Assembly: GCF_047730065.1 (NCBI RefSeq)
Contig: NZ_CP159829.1
Coordinates: 1,054,001-1,118,000 of the forward strand
Reading direction: 5' to 3'
DNA: 64,000 bases
Source of the DNA: Njordibacter sp028825405
GTDB lineage: Bacteria; Pseudomonadota; Gammaproteobacteria; Pseudomonadales; Balneatricaceae
A model generated the notes under the pieces. It was not told where the DNA came from. It did no database searches and saw only the letters and a list, made by a program, of their open reading frames with translations. The position numbers and the translations under genes were made by a program. This document shows, piece by piece, positions 15,464 through 24,552 of this stretch. Numbering within the stretch: the first letter of the stretch is position 1; the number at the start of each line of letters is the position of its first letter.

Positions 15464-16212
15464 AACCATTACACTTTGGGGGCAGTGGGTTTGAGTACTT
15501 TAAAATTTGGATCGTTAATATACTACTAATCATCATTACTCTTGGGGTCTACTATCCATGGGCAAAGGTGCGCAATCAACGTTATTTTTATGCAAACACA
15601 ACTTTAGAAGGTCGTAATTTTGAATACCATGCTACAGGCAAGCAATTATTGATGGGTTACATCATTGCCATGGTCTTTTTAATTGTGGTTTCCATTGTTC
15701 AAAACATATCCCCCATTGGCGCTTTGGGTGCATTTTTGAGTTTATCTATAATTATTCCTTGGGTTGTTTGGCGCAGCCTTGCTTTTTCTATGCGCATGAG
15801 CAGTTTTAGTAATGTGCGCTTTAGTTTTGTAGGTGACTTAAAAGGCGCTTACATCAATTTTATGTTGCTACCTGGGTTATTACTTTTATGCATTTATGGT
15901 GGACCAAGTTTGGTATTGCTCTGGTTAATCACTTTGCCAACTTCGATTGGCATGGAAGAAGGGCTGTTAATACTAACATTTGCCTTAGTTTTAATCGTCT
16001 TAATTCTCTACCTTTTTGCGTTCTTAAAAAATAAAAACACTTGCTATATGGTGAACGGTTATCGATTTGGTCAAGGCCAGTTTAGTACCCTACTAGAAAC
16101 TCAAGAATTTGCCAAAATACTGCTAAAAACTTTAGGTTTAGCTGTATTAATTTTGATGAGTATAGCTATTTTCACAGTCTTTTTGATGGTTCTAGCGGGG
16201 GGGGGTTTCTAG
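15460..16212 (+). CDS. YjgN-family (DUF898) membrane protein, N-terminal part; frame broken at a G9 tract
   Basis: An inner-membrane protein of the YjgN/DUF898 family with unknown function. The first unit shows YFKIWIVNILLIIITLGVYYPWAKVR with the family's YPWAKVRxxRYF motif, followed by several membrane spans. Translation stops right after nine consecutive G residues (16197-16205). With one G fewer, the frame runs on without a stop into the ORF ending at 16648, giving about 395 aa, normal for the family. The M48 peptidase gene downstream is a common neighbour of DUF898 genes. The start is the ATG of an ATGA overlap with the GIY-YIG gene. Confidence 0.82.
   Translation: MKPLHFGGSGFEYFKIWIVNILLIIITLGVYYPWAKVRNQRYFYANTTLEGRNFEYHATGKQLLMGYIIAMVFLIVVSIVQNISPIGALGAFLSLSIIIPWVVWRSLAFSMRMSSFSNVRFSFVGDLKGAYINFMLLPGLLLLCIYGGPSLVLLWLITLPTSIGMEEGLLILTFALVLIVLILYLFAFLKNKNTCYMVNGYRFGQGQFSTLLETQEFAKILLKTLGLAVLILMSIAIFTVFLMVLAGGGF
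16197..16205 (+). repeat. G9 homopolymer at the yjgN frameshift
   Basis: Nine consecutive G within the yjgN reading frame. Eight G would keep the frame open from 15460 to 16648; nine G give a stop at 16210-16212. Such tracts are slip-prone in replication and in sequencing. Confidence 0.9.
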
Positions 16213-16255
16213 CCTATTAAACATATTTAGCCAGGATGCAGGTGACATTTTAGAG

Positions 16256-16648
16256 TTGCTTCTAAGGCATAATATAGAAGGGGCTTTAGGTCTAGTTTAT
16301 ATTACATTTTTGATGTCCACGTTTATTCTTGTGGCGTATTTTCAATCTCAAGTGCGCCAGTATGTATTTGCTAATACAGTACTCAATGAAAATGTTAATT
16401 TTAGTTCATCCCTCACCACAATCTCACTTGCTTGGTTAATGATGTCTAATTTTTTACTGGTGTTGGTGACCCTTGGATTAGGCACACCTTGGGCAAAAGT
16501 GAGACGAGCAAAGTTGATATTAAAAAACACCTTAGTGGATGTTGAACATGGTATCGATGGATTCATTACCCAACAACAAGATAAGCTATCTGCCTTAGGT
16601 GAACAAATTGGGGACGCATTTGATGTTGATATTGGCATTGGTGTCTGA
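16256..16648 (+). CDS. C-terminal part of the frameshifted YjgN (DUF898) protein
   Basis: The frame is open from the G tract at 16197 through to 16648. The first in-frame start-like codon is TTG 16256, but this is most likely not an independent gene. It carries a second copy of the family motif, LGTPWAKVRRAKL, preceded by RQYVFANTVL and two membrane spans, matching the C-terminal half of YjgN. The sequence between 16206 and 16256 is also coding in this frame (VSSLLNIFSQDAGDILE), which shows that the two pieces belong to one gene. No ribosome-binding site precedes the TTG. Confidence 0.75.
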   Translation: MLLRHNIEGALGLVYITFLMSTFILVAYFQSQVRQYVFANTVLNENVNFSSSLTTISLAWLMMSNFLLVLVTLGLGTPWAKVRRAKLILKNTLVDVEHGIDGFITQQQDKLSALGEQIGDAFDVDIGIGV

Positions 16649-16695
16649 AGTTAAGGTGCAAGTGAAAGTTAATTTAGAAAAGGTCTACTAGATTG

Positions 16696-17823
16696 ATGAT
16701 TCAAGGTGTGTGGTTTAGTAAAGGCAGGGCGAAAAAGTACGATGCTACCCTCCAAGTAAGGCCCCAAAGCTATGTCATCAGTGTTGAAGGTGGTGAGTTA
16801 CTGCAAGGTGATTTGCATCAACTTACAATCAGTGATCGCATTGGCAATGTAGAGCGTAAATTGACTTTAAGTGATGGTTCGGTGTTTGTGTCTAGGGACA
16901 ATGACGCGATTGATGACCTTTTAAAGGCAAATAAAAATGGGCCTAGATTGATTCATATTTTAGAATCTCGGGTTGCATGGATATTGTTGGCACTGGTGAT
17001 TACGATTGGCTCGGCTATAGCTGGATTTAGATGGGGTGTACCTTTGGCAAGTGAATTCATAGCTCACGCATTGCCTCATAAAACTAATGATCTGATCGCC
17101 AATGAAACCCTTAGTTTTTTGGATAAGTTTACTTTTAAACCAAGTCAATTAAGTGCAGCCAAACAAAAGCGTATTCGTGATCAATTTTGGGAGCGACTAG
17201 TGCCCCTTGATGAAAAAAATCAGCACATTAAATATACCTTGCACTTTCGTGCTTGGGATTATGCCGGTAAAAGTATTCCCAATGCCCTTGCGCTTCCCTC
17301 TGGGGACATTATTGTAACCGATCAGTTTATCAATTTAAGCCAAAATCAAGCACAAATAGACTCTGTATTACTGCATGAAATGGGTCATGTGGTGCACCGG
17401 CATTCTCTGCAAAAATTAATTGAAACTACCTTAATCGGTGCCACCATGGTTATGATCAGCGGAGACAGCAACAGTGCAGTCGATATGGGAGTTGGCTTAG
17501 GCTCGATCATGGTCACCAGTCATTATTCAAGAAATCACGAATATGAGGCAGACGCATACGCCTTTGAAAAAATGTTGCAAGCTGGTATCGATCCCCAAGC
17601 ATTTGCCAAAATTATGCAACGAATGCAGCACTTCATGAATTCCAAACAACATGAGCGAAAAAACAATCGCACAGTGCGTTTGCCAGCATCTACAGAAAAA
17701 CCACCACTAGGCAAAATTATTGACTACCTTAGTTCTCACCCCAGCACAGAAAAACGCGTGCAACAGGCCCAAGCTTATAGCCAATGTTTTAAACAAAAAA
17801 GTGCTACATGTGATCGCCTCTAA
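16696..17823 (+). CDS. M48-family zinc metallopeptidase, membrane-anchored
   Basis: A 375-aa protease. The zinc motif is LLHEMGHVVHRH (HExxH at about residues 226-230), with the third ligand glutamate in NHEYEADAYAF. The N-terminal 90 residues form a small domain, followed by one membrane span (about 94-116, WILLALVITIGSAIAGFRWG). The peptidase domain then begins with the LPSGDIIVTDQFI strand typical of M48. The catalytic part is probably periplasmic. ATG 16696 is used; an in-frame TTG directly precedes it. The gene is downstream of the DUF898 gene, a frequent pairing. The substrate is unknown; quality control of envelope proteins is the usual role in this family. Confidence 0.88.
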   Translation: MIQGVWFSKGRAKKYDATLQVRPQSYVISVEGGELLQGDLHQLTISDRIGNVERKLTLSDGSVFVSRDNDAIDDLLKANKNGPRLIHILESRVAWILLALVITIGSAIAGFRWGVPLASEFIAHALPHKTNDLIANETLSFLDKFTFKPSQLSAAKQKRIRDQFWERLVPLDEKNQHIKYTLHFRAWDYAGKSIPNALALPSGDIIVTDQFINLSQNQAQIDSVLLHEMGHVVHRHSLQKLIETTLIGATMVMISGDSNSAVDMGVGLGSIMVTSHYSRNHEYEADAYAFEKMLQAGIDPQAFAKIMQRMQHFMNSKQHERKNNRTVRLPASTEKPPLGKIIDYLSSHPSTEKRVQQAQAYSQCFKQKSATCDRL

Positions 17824-17897
17824 CTCAGGCTAACCCTAAAGTGTGTTGTTGTGCCCATAGGCTTTTACTTTTACTGGGCAACATTTTCTTTTGCTTC

Positions 17898-18674
17898 TTA
17901 TATGCCAGTTTCTTCCTTGGGTGGTTTATGCATTTCTTGGGCGTTAAAACGCTGCCCAGTAACACCCACACTATCGGGCCCAAGCAGGTATTGGTAGCTG
18001 GGCATAATTTCTTTTGGAGTAAGGTTGAGGGCGGGATCTTCTCCAGGGAAAGCTTGGGCTCGCATACTGGTGCGAGTGGCACCTGGGTTGATGATATTGA
18101 CTCGTATTTTACTTGTGTTTTCAGTTTCTTGCGCTAATACTTGGGCCATGCCTTCGGTGGCAAATTTAGATACGCAATAGGCACCCCAATAAGCCTTGCC
18201 TTGAGTGCCAACACCCGAGCTAGTAAAGATGACAGATGCATCCTTGGAGACCTCTAGTAAAGGCAAAAGGGCTTGGGTCATCATGAATGGGGCCGTGACG
18301 TTTACGTGCATGACTAAGCGCCAAGTGCGCGATTCATAATTAGACATGGGGGTAAGTTGACCTAGTATTGACGCATTATGCAACAGGCCATCTAAACAGC
18401 CAAATTCCTCTTTGAGGACATCTGCAAGTTCCTGATAATCTTCGTCTGTCGCCGTGCGCAAGTCTAAGGGGTAGATCGCGGGTTGTCCGTAACCTGCGCC
18501 ATCTATTTCATCAGACACAGACTCAAGTTTTTCAAGCGTGCGACCTAGTAAGATAACCGTTGCCCCTAGTCGAGCACAATCCATGGCAGCTGCGCGCCCG
18601 ATACCACCACCCGCGCCAGTGATTAAAATAACTCGGTCTTTGAGCAGTGTGTCTACGGCAATATAGTTAAGCAT
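17898..18674 (-). CDS. yciK: YciK-type short-chain dehydrogenase/reductase
   Basis: A classical SDR of 258 aa. Visible are the cofactor motif TGAGGGIG, the NAS motif in LLHNAS, the catalytic Ser in FTSSGVG, and YCVSK with the catalytic Tyr and Lys. YciK-like proteins are conserved in gammaproteobacteria beside ubiG, but their physiological substrate is not settled. It lies directly downstream of ubiG on the same strand. The phosphatase gene (gph/mupP) often found between the two in Pseudomonas is absent here. Confidence 0.87.
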   Translation of the reverse strand: MLNYIAVDTLLKDRVILITGAGGGIGRAAAMDCARLGATVILLGRTLEKLESVSDEIDGAGYGQPAIYPLDLRTATDEDYQELADVLKEEFGCLDGLLHNASILGQLTPMSNYESRTWRLVMHVNVTAPFMMTQALLPLLEVSKDASVIFTSSGVGTQGKAYWGAYCVSKFATEGMAQVLAQETENTSKIRVNIINPGATRTSMRAQAFPGEDPALNLTPKEIMPSYQYLLGPDSVGVTGQRFNAQEMHKPPKEETGI

Positions 18675-18731
18675 AAAATTTATCGTCCTTAAACAAGATT
18701 ATAAGATGCACCTTGAGGGCTTTTTATTGAC

Positions 18732-19448
18732 TCATGTTGGGTCAAGCCTAGGTTTGGTGGCATAGACAAGGTAATTGACGTCCACATCACTGTCAGTCAG
18801 AGCGTATTTTTTTGTGATGGGGTTGTAGGTCATACCCGTCATTGCTTGAGCAGATAAATCTGCCAAACGCATATATTGGTGTAGTTCAGAGGGTTTGATG
18901 AATTTTTTATATTCGTGGGTACCCTTGGGTAACATCTTGAGCAGGTATTCTGCACCTATTATGGCAAATAAATAGGATTTTGGATTACGGTTGATGGTAG
19001 AAAAGAAAACCTGACCACCGGGCTTGAGTAACTTTGCACAAGCTGCAACAATGGCGCTCGGGTCGGGCACGTGTTCAAGCATCTCCAAACATGTCACGAC
19101 GTCGTATAAGCCTGCTTCTTCTTCAGCCAGTTGCTCAGCAGTTATTTGTCTGTAATTCACCTCCACACCACTTTCTAAGCTATGCAGTTGTGCCACCTTT
19201 AAAGGTGCCTCTCCCATATCTATGCCGGTAACGGTGGCGCCTCTTTGTGCCATTGCTTCGGCAACAATACCTCCACCACAGCCAATATCGGCTACTTTTT
19301 TACCATGAAGTTGTGCACGCTCGTCAATCCATCCAATGCGCAGGGGGTTGATCGCGTGTAAGGGCTTGAATTCACTGTCTAAATCCCACCAGCGGGCGGC
19401 GAGTGCTTCAAATTTGGCTATTTCTGCAGGGTCTACGTTTTGGTTCAC
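18732..19448 (-). CDS. ubiG: Ubiquinone biosynthesis O-methyltransferase UbiG
   Basis: A SAM-dependent methyltransferase acting on two hydroxyl groups during ubiquinone synthesis, on the inner face of the membrane. Motifs are VADIGCGGGIVAEAMA (SAM site), TCLEMLEHVPDP and PGGQVFFSTINR. The N-terminal NVDPAEIAKFEALAARWWD and INPLRIGWI are characteristic of UbiG. GTG 19448 gives 238 aa, close to the 240 aa of E. coli; the frame also extends to a GTG at 19505, but the added 19 residues are unlike the family. The Shine-Dalgarno is weak in either case. It is divergent from gyrA and followed by yciK. Confidence 0.92.
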   Translation of the reverse strand: MNQNVDPAEIAKFEALAARWWDLDSEFKPLHAINPLRIGWIDERAQLHGKKVADIGCGGGIVAEAMAQRGATVTGIDMGEAPLKVAQLHSLESGVEVNYRQITAEQLAEEEAGLYDVVTCLEMLEHVPDPSAIVAACAKLLKPGGQVFFSTINRNPKSYLFAIIGAEYLLKMLPKGTHEYKKFIKPSELHQYMRLADLSAQAMTGMTYNPITKKYALTDSDVDVNYLVYATKPRLDPT

Positions 19449-19597
19449 AGTCGTGTTTCTTGCTAAGAAAAAATGACCTTCAGTATAGCGCGGAAATCGA
19501 TTCACTGCATCTGAAAATTAGCATCAGCAGAGTCAGTTAATGATCTCTTTGTAGGTGGCAAATTAGCCTCTAATTGTGTTAAAATATCAGATCATCT

Positions 19598-19616
19598 AAC
19601 GCCTTATTTTGGCGTT
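19598..19616 (+). promoter_or_regulatory. Hairpin in the gyrA leader
   Basis: AACGCC-(7 nt)-GGCGTT, a perfect 6-bp stem lying about 60 bases before the gyrA ATG and just after an AT-rich stretch with a possible -10 (TAAAAT, 19580-19585). No matching -35 was found. It may be a 5' leader stem; there is no long T run, so it is not a clear terminator. Confidence 0.4.
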
Positions 19617-19678
19617 GTTCATAAGGGCGCCGGAAGGTAAGCTCGAAGCGTTACGCGCATAAGGAAATTGGCTTAATT

Positions 19679-22327
19679 ATGGCTGAAATGGCTAAAGAAA
19701 TATCGCCTATTAACATTGAAGATGAACTCAAGCAATCCTACCTAGATTATGCCATGAGTGTAATTGTGGGTCGTGCGCTGCCCGATGTGCGCGATGGCTT
19801 AAAGCCTGTGCATAGGCGTGTGCTGTTCGCTATGAATGAGTTGAGCAACGATTGGAATAAGACCTATAAAAAGTCTGCCCGTGTTGTGGGTGACGTTATA
19901 GGTAAGTATCACCCCCATGGTGATACTGCGGTGTATGACACTATTGTTCGTATGGCGCAGCCATTTTCTATGCGTTACACGCTGGTCGATGGCCAAGGAA
20001 ACTTTGGTTCTGTCGATGGTGATTCTGCCGCTGCAATGCGTTATACGGAAATCCGTATGCAGAAGATCGCGCATGATTTATTGGCAGATTTAGACAAAGA
20101 TACGGTTGATTTTGTGCCCAACTACGATGGCACTGAGATGATTCCTGATGTTTTGCCTACGCGATTGCCCAATTTGTTGGTGAATGGTTCTTCGGGCATT
20201 GCTGTAGGTATGGCAACTAACATCCCGCCGCATAATATCAACGAGGTAATTAGTGGTTGTTTAGCCCTGATTGAAAATCCTGATATTGAAGTGGATGAGC
20301 TAATGCAGCACATTCCTGGGCCAGATTTTCCAACAGCAGGCATTATTAATGGTCGAGCGGGCATTGTGCAAGCTTACCGTACAGGTCGGGGACGCATTTA
20401 TGTGCGCGCCCGCTACCATGTAGAAGAGAATGCAAAAAACAATAAGTTGTCCATTATTGTCACGGAACTGCCTTATCAGGTTAACAAAGCGCGTTTGATT
20501 GAAAAAATTGCAGAACTTGTCAAAGAAAAGAAAGTTGAAGGTATTACTGAGCTTCGTGACGAGTCTGATAAAGACGGCATGCGCATGGTCATTGAGTTAC
20601 GACGGGGTGAAGTGCCTGACGTGATTATCAATAATCTGTATACGCAAACGCAGATGGAAAATGTGTTTGGTATTAACGTAGTGGCTTTGGTTGATGGCCA
20701 ACCGCGCACTTTAAATCTTAAGCAAATGCTCGAAGCCTTTGTGCGTCATCGCCGCGAAGTCGTCACCCGCCGCACTCTGTTTGAATTGCGCAAGGCGCGC
20801 GAGCGTGGCCATGTGCTCGAAGGGTTAATGGTGGCTTTGGCTAATATAGATCCAGTTATTGAGCTTATTAAAACCTCTACTAACGCTGCAGAAGCGCGCG
20901 AAAAACTGGTTGCCCAGAACTGGCCAGCAGGTCAGGTGGTATCTATGCTCGAACGAGCTGGGCCAGATGCCTGTAAACCGACTACCTTAGGCGCTGAGTT
21001 TGGATTGCATGGCGACCAATATCAGCTCTCTGATGTGCAAGCGCACGCGATACTAGAGCTGCGCCTGCATCGTCTAACAGGCCTTGAGCAAGATAAACTT
21101 GTTGCTGAATACCAGTTGTTGCTCGAGCGTATTGCAGAATTATTGGAAATACTGGGTTCTGCTGAACGTTTGATGGAAGTGATACGAGAAGAATTGGCGC
21201 AAGTGTTAGAAGCCTATGGTGACGAGCGTCGTTCAGAGATTATTGCTTCACGTCAGGATCTTACGGTGGCTGATTTAATCCCTGAAGAAGATATGGTAGT
21301 CACTATATCTCATGGCGGCTACGCTAAGACTCAACCCGTCAGTGATTACCAAGCCCAGCGCAGGGGTGGCCGTGGTAAAGCCGCTACGGGTGTTAAAGAG
21401 GACGACTTTGTAGAGCATCTATTGGTGACATCTTCTCACGATACGATTTTATGCTTTAGTAACCGCGGTAAAGTGTATTGGTTGCGAGTATTTGAAATTC
21501 CGCAAGCCAGTCGCACTGCTCGGGGACGTCCTATTGTCAATATTTTGCCTTTGGAAGAGGGTGAGCGATTAACGACTATTCTGCCTTTGCCAGAGGGTGG
21601 CTATCAAGAAGGTCATTATATCTTTATGGCTACGGCCAGCGGTACAGTTAAGAAAACCCCTCTTACTGCGTTTGCCCGCCCCCGCACTAGCGGCTTAATT
21701 GCCCTGGGCCTTGATGAAGGTGATACCCTTATTGGTGCCACAGTGACGGATGGTGATCAAGAAATTATGCTGTTCGCTAGTAATGGTCTGGCTGTTCGCT
21801 TTAGCGAAGATGATGTGCGTCCTATGGGCCGAACTGCGCGGGGAGTGCGAGGTATTCGCTTGGCTGAAGGTGCAATTGTTATTAGTCTTATCATGCCTCA
21901 AGCAGAGGGACGCATACTTACAGCGAGTGAAAATGGCTTTGGTAAACAAAGCCGCAATAAAGATTATCCCGTGCGTGGTCGGGGTGGCAAGGGTGTTATT
22001 GCTATTCAAATGTCAGCCCGTAACGGGGCTTTAATTGGAGCAGTTCAGGTGTTTGATGGTGATGAAGTCATCCTTATCAGTGACCAGGGCACCCTAGTTC
22101 GCACGCGGGCTAGTGAAGTGTCAGTGTTGGGTCGCAACACTCAAGGTGTCACCTTAATTAAAGTCCAAGAAGGTGAAAACTTGGTGCAGGTTGCGCGAGT
22201 GGCTGAAACCATGGAAGAGGACGCTGAAGAGGGGATAGATCTAATCACTCAAGAGTCTGTGGCAGATCCTACTTTGGCAGATTCAAATGAGGTTTCTTCG
22301 ACGACGGATTTACCGGAACAGGATTAG
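19679..22327 (+). CDS. gyrA: DNA gyrase subunit A
   Basis: The breakage-reunion subunit of gyrase, 882 aa, forming A2B2 with GyrB to introduce negative supercoils. The N-terminus aligns without gaps to E. coli GyrA. The catalytic tyrosine is Y122 in AAMRYTE. The quinolone region reads HPHGDTAVYDTIV, with Thr at position 83 and Asp at 87. The GyrA box is present as QRRGGRGK, so the C-terminal wrapping domain is a gyrase rather than a topoisomerase IV type. The C-terminus ends in an acidic tail (EEDAEEGIDL and following), as usual. AAGGAA precedes the ATG. serC follows 4 bases after the stop. Confidence 0.98.
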   Translation: MAEMAKEISPINIEDELKQSYLDYAMSVIVGRALPDVRDGLKPVHRRVLFAMNELSNDWNKTYKKSARVVGDVIGKYHPHGDTAVYDTIVRMAQPFSMRYTLVDGQGNFGSVDGDSAAAMRYTEIRMQKIAHDLLADLDKDTVDFVPNYDGTEMIPDVLPTRLPNLLVNGSSGIAVGMATNIPPHNINEVISGCLALIENPDIEVDELMQHIPGPDFPTAGIINGRAGIVQAYRTGRGRIYVRARYHVEENAKNNKLSIIVTELPYQVNKARLIEKIAELVKEKKVEGITELRDESDKDGMRMVIELRRGEVPDVIINNLYTQTQMENVFGINVVALVDGQPRTLNLKQMLEAFVRHRREVVTRRTLFELRKARERGHVLEGLMVALANIDPVIELIKTSTNAAEAREKLVAQNWPAGQVVSMLERAGPDACKPTTLGAEFGLHGDQYQLSDVQAHAILELRLHRLTGLEQDKLVAEYQLLLERIAELLEILGSAERLMEVIREELAQVLEAYGDERRSEIIASRQDLTVADLIPEEDMVVTISHGGYAKTQPVSDYQAQRRGGRGKAATGVKEDDFVEHLLVTSSHDTILCFSNRGKVYWLRVFEIPQASRTARGRPIVNILPLEEGERLTTILPLPEGGYQEGHYIFMATASGTVKKTPLTAFARPRTSGLIALGLDEGDTLIGATVTDGDQEIMLFASNGLAVRFSEDDVRPMGRTARGVRGIRLAEGAIVISLIMPQAEGRILTASENGFGKQSRNKDYPVRGRGGKGVIAIQMSARNGALIGAVQVFDGDEVILISDQGTLVRTRASEVSVLGRNTQGVTLIKVQEGENLVQVARVAETMEEDAEEGIDLITQESVADPTLADSNEVSSTTDLPEQD

Positions 22328-22331
22328 CCTT

Positions 22332-23420
22332 ATGGCCTTACGTCATTATAATTTTTGTGCTGGTCCTGCGGCGCTTCCCACAGATGTGTTGGAGCGAGCG
22401 CAAGTGGAAATGTTAGATTGGCAAGGTCGTGGCTTGTCGGTGATGGAAATTAGTCATCGGCATCCTGACTATATAGCCATGGCGCAGGCAGCAGAGTCTA
22501 AGTTACGCCAATTGATGGGTATTCCTGACAACTATAAAGTGTTGTTTTTGCAAGGTGGTGCAACTGCCCAATTTGCTTTGTTACCTATGAATTTGTTGGG
22601 TCATAAAACGCACGCAGATTATATTGATACGGGCATCTGGTCGGCTAAAGCGATTGCAGCGATGGCGCCATATGGTGTGGCAACAGAGGCGGCGTCGAGT
22701 GCTGAGGTAGGCTACCAATGTGTGCCTAGTCAAGCCCAACTCAAACTCAATGAAGATGCAGCGTATGTGCACTACTGTCCGAATGAGACGATTGGTGGTT
22801 TGGCGTTTGATTATGTGCCAGATACAGGATCTGTGCCCCTCATAGCAGATATGTCCTCAACCATCCTTTCAGAACCCATCGATGTGACTCAGTTTGGTTT
22901 AATCTATGCAGGAGCCCAAAAAAATATTGGGCCAGCAGGCATTACCTTAGTCATTGTTAGAGAAGATTTATTGGGTAAGGCTCAAGCAATCACACCTAAT
23001 CCCTTTAACTATGCTTTGCAGGCTGCCAATGAATCAATGCTCAACACCCCACCGACCTATGGTTGGTATCTAGCGGGATTGGTATTTGATTGGCTGCAGC
23101 AGCAAGGTGGTCTTGAAGCTATGGCTGAGATCAATACGGCTAAGGCAAACTGCCTTTATCAAGCGATAGATGAAAGTCAGTTTTATGCAAATCAAATTGC
23201 GACTGCCAACCGATCTAAAATGAATGTAACCTTCACCTTAGCAGATGATGCTCTGAATGCTGAGTTTTTGCAGCAGGCCCAAGCCAATGGGTTGCTTAAC
23301 CTTAAAGGTCATCGCAGTGTGGGAGGCATGAGGGCTAGCATTTATAATGCAGTGCCAATTGCTGGAGTCCATGCATTGGTCGCCTTTATGAAAGATTTTG
23401 AAAAACAACACTGGGCTTAA
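22332..23420 (+). CDS. serC: Phosphoserine aminotransferase
   Basis: A PLP enzyme of 362 aa that converts 3-phosphohydroxypyruvate to phosphoserine in serine synthesis, and acts in pyridoxal phosphate synthesis. The opening HYNFCAGPAALPTDVL and the PLP lysine in GAQKNIGPAG are characteristic. GLLNLKGHRSVGGMRASIYNA closes the protein. ATG 22332 matches the family start; an open frame extends back into gyrA but is not used. AGGA in the end of gyrA supplies the ribosome-binding site. The order gyrA-serC-pheA-tyrA/aroA matches Pseudomonas. Confidence 0.97.
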   Translation: MALRHYNFCAGPAALPTDVLERAQVEMLDWQGRGLSVMEISHRHPDYIAMAQAAESKLRQLMGIPDNYKVLFLQGGATAQFALLPMNLLGHKTHADYIDTGIWSAKAIAAMAPYGVATEAASSAEVGYQCVPSQAQLKLNEDAAYVHYCPNETIGGLAFDYVPDTGSVPLIADMSSTILSEPIDVTQFGLIYAGAQKNIGPAGITLVIVREDLLGKAQAITPNPFNYALQAANESMLNTPPTYGWYLAGLVFDWLQQQGGLEAMAEINTAKANCLYQAIDESQFYANQIATANRSKMNVTFTLADDALNAEFLQQAQANGLLNLKGHRSVGGMRASIYNAVPIAGVHALVAFMKDFEKQHWA

Positions 23421-23427
23421 AATAATT

Positions 23428-24552
23428 ATGACCAAGCCAGAACTTACTCAAGAACAAGAATTAGGCCAGTTGCGTCAAGATATTGATCAGATTGATCAAC
23501 AAATACAAAGCCTTATTAACCAGAGGGCAGCGTGTGCGCAACGTGTGGCCCAAGTTAAACAAGTACATCAAGGCCACCAGGACGCTGTTTTCTACCGACC
23601 AGAGCGTGAAGCGCAAGTGCTGCGCCGGGTGATGGAGCGCAATCAAGGTCCTCTTGACGATGAAGAGATGGCCCGGCTATTTCGAGAATTAATGTCGGCC
23701 TGCTTGGCCCATGAGCAACCCATGCGGATCGCCTTTTTGGGCCCCCAAGGCACGTTCACTCAAGCAGCAGCATTAAAGCACTTTGGGCATTCGGTGATTA
23801 GCGCACCTTTGACCTCTATTGATGAGGTGTTCCGCGAAGTAGAAGCTAAGAGCGCTCATTATGGTGTGGTGCCCATTGAAAACTCCTCTGAAGGTATGAT
23901 TAATCATACTCTAGATAGCTTCCGCCATTCCTCCCTTGTCATCTGTGGCGAAGTAGAAATGCGCATTCACCAAAACTTGTTGGTTAAACAGAATACGGAT
24001 GTATCTCAAATAGAGTGCATTTATTCCCATTCTCAATCGTTAGCTCAATGTCGCTCGTGGCTCGATAACCATATGCCACAGGCAGAACGTTTTGCAGTGA
24101 GCAGTAATGCAGAGGCGGCCCGTCGGGTGGCAAAAGAGGAAGGGGTGAGTGCTGGCAAAGTGGCAGCTATTGCAGGTCTTATGGCTGCTGAGCTATATGA
24201 ATTAGAGGTTAAGCACGCAAATATTGAGGATCAGCCAGATAATACGACACGTTTCTTAATTATTGGCCACGCCGCTGTGCCAGCTTCTGGACAGGATAAA
24301 ACGTCTTTACTGGTACTCGCCCGCAACAAACCCGGCGCCCTGTATCATATCCTAGAGCCATTCCACCGCCATGATGTCAGCATGACAAGTATTGAGTCGA
24401 GACCATCAGGGCAGGGTGCTTGGGGTTATGTGTTCTACATTGATTTTGAAGGGCATCATAGCGATACCAAAGTGCAACAAGTGTTAAAAGATCTTGATCA
24501 AGACTCTGTAGAAGTGCGGCTACTCGGTTCGTACCCGCAGGCGGTACTCTAA
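23428..24552 (+). CDS. pheA: Bifunctional chorismate mutase / prephenate dehydratase (P-protein)
   Basis: A 374-aa protein with an N-terminal AroQ chorismate mutase helix bundle (about 10-95, LRQDIDQIDQQIQSLINQRA), a prephenate dehydratase domain (about 100-280) and a C-terminal ACT domain with the ESRPS motif, which mediates phenylalanine feedback inhibition. It converts chorismate to phenylpyruvate. The dehydratase shows FLGPQGTFTQAAALKHFG and NSSEGMI. ATG 23428 fits the family; the frame extends to a TTG at 23398 inside serC. Its stop overlaps the start of the next gene by one base (TAATG). Confidence 0.97.
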   Translation: MTKPELTQEQELGQLRQDIDQIDQQIQSLINQRAACAQRVAQVKQVHQGHQDAVFYRPEREAQVLRRVMERNQGPLDDEEMARLFRELMSACLAHEQPMRIAFLGPQGTFTQAAALKHFGHSVISAPLTSIDEVFREVEAKSAHYGVVPIENSSEGMINHTLDSFRHSSLVICGEVEMRIHQNLLVKQNTDVSQIECIYSHSQSLAQCRSWLDNHMPQAERFAVSSNAEAARRVAKEEGVSAGKVAAIAGLMAAELYELEVKHANIEDQPDNTTRFLIIGHAAVPASGQDKTSLLVLARNKPGALYHILEPFHRHDVSMTSIESRPSGQGAWGYVFYIDFEGHHSDTKVQQVLKDLDQDSVEVRLLGSYPQAVL

